From an uncultured Oscillospiraceae bacterium (GTDB lineage Bacteria; Bacillota; Clostridia; Oscillospirales; Oscillospiraceae): DNA of 22,695 nucleotides. Shown here piece after piece: positions 22,643 through 22,695 of the stretch. Position numbers and translations under genes: made by a program. Position 1 is the first letter of the stretch. Every line of letters begins with the position of its first letter. The stretch is taken from positions 1 through 22,695 of the forward strand of contig CAJUCA010000049.1 in the NCBI GenBank assembly GCA_910585265.1, in the 5' to 3' direction. The notes under the pieces are model-generated. The model had not been told where the DNA came from. It ran no database searches and saw only the letters and a program-made list of their open reading frames with translations.

Positions 22643-22695
22643 AGAACCTGTATTCACAGCCGAGGATGCCGGCTGGCCGAGGGATTTTTCCGTCA
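22643..22695 (+). repeat. 162-bp inverted-repeat element, copy D (cut by the window edge)
   Basis: The first 53 nt of the element, in the same orientation as copy C: AGAACCTGTATTCACAGCCG and on through the GAGGGATTTTTCCG region. An extra AGAACC (22635-22640) sits just before the end, like a partial duplication of the tip. It lies 58 nt upstream of recO, so this end of the element faces the recO leader. Confidence 0.85.

Noticed and set aside
2404..22695. CRISPR array or tandem repeat
   Set aside because: The repeats are single, dispersed, 162 bp long and 6-7 kb apart in both orientations, with no spacers.

Overview
This 22.7 kb window is a GC-rich chromosomal segment of a Gram-positive-type bacterium. 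The gene order (mraZ-rsmH-ftsL-PBP ... mraY-ftsW-murG-murA-ftsQ-ftsZ), the PASTA-tailed class B PBP, HPr, MutS2 and the SPL-type radical SAM protein all suggest a high-GC member of the Clostridia, probably Oscillospiraceae (Flavonifractor/Lawsonibacter-like). That placement is inferred from protein style and memory, not from a search. Every gene I accept is on the minus strand, so transcription runs from high to low coordinates. The very long plus-strand ORFs are antisense shadows caused by high GC.

Layout in the direction of transcription. (1) recO and mutS2: DNA repair and ribosome rescue. (2) An HPr gene with its own promoter and terminator. (3) uvrC-rsmD-coaD, joined by two ATGA overlaps, then a repeat element, then a coiled-coil protein of unknown function that ends in a strong hairpin terminator. 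(4) The division and cell-wall (dcw) cluster. It starts from a good sigma-A promoter followed by four TGGAG boxes that look like the MraZ operator, and carries mraZ, rsmH, an ftsL-like gene, a PASTA PBP (ftsI/spoVD type), a small degenerate Mur-ligase-like gene, a repeat element, mraY, ftsW, murG, murA and ftsQ. ftsZ follows from its own promoter. (5) An SPL-family radical SAM gene with an in-frame amber codon near its 5' end, followed by gluQ. (6) The first 142 codons of guaB, driven by a consensus promoter whose -35 box overlaps the gluQ stop codon.

The dcw products make the lipid-linked peptidoglycan precursor (MurA, MraY, MurG), polymerise and crosslink it at the septum (FtsW, PBP), and build the divisome (FtsL, FtsQ, FtsZ). 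murB, murC, murD, murE, a full-length murF and ftsA are absent from the cluster and must lie elsewhere or be missing.

The most unusual content is structural. First, a 162-bp element with terminal inverted repeats occurs four times (the last copy is cut by the window edge), always between genes. It folds into one long hairpin, and paired base changes between copies preserve the pairing. Second, a different intercistronic structured repeat of about 100 bp fills the murA-ftsQ and mraY-ftsW gaps, with a more diverged copy between ftsW and murG. Third, a stand-alone Mur-ligase central-domain relative appears to lack the P-loop lysine and sits where a murE/murF/murD gene normally lies. No tRNA, rRNA, CRISPR array, phage gene or transposase was seen.
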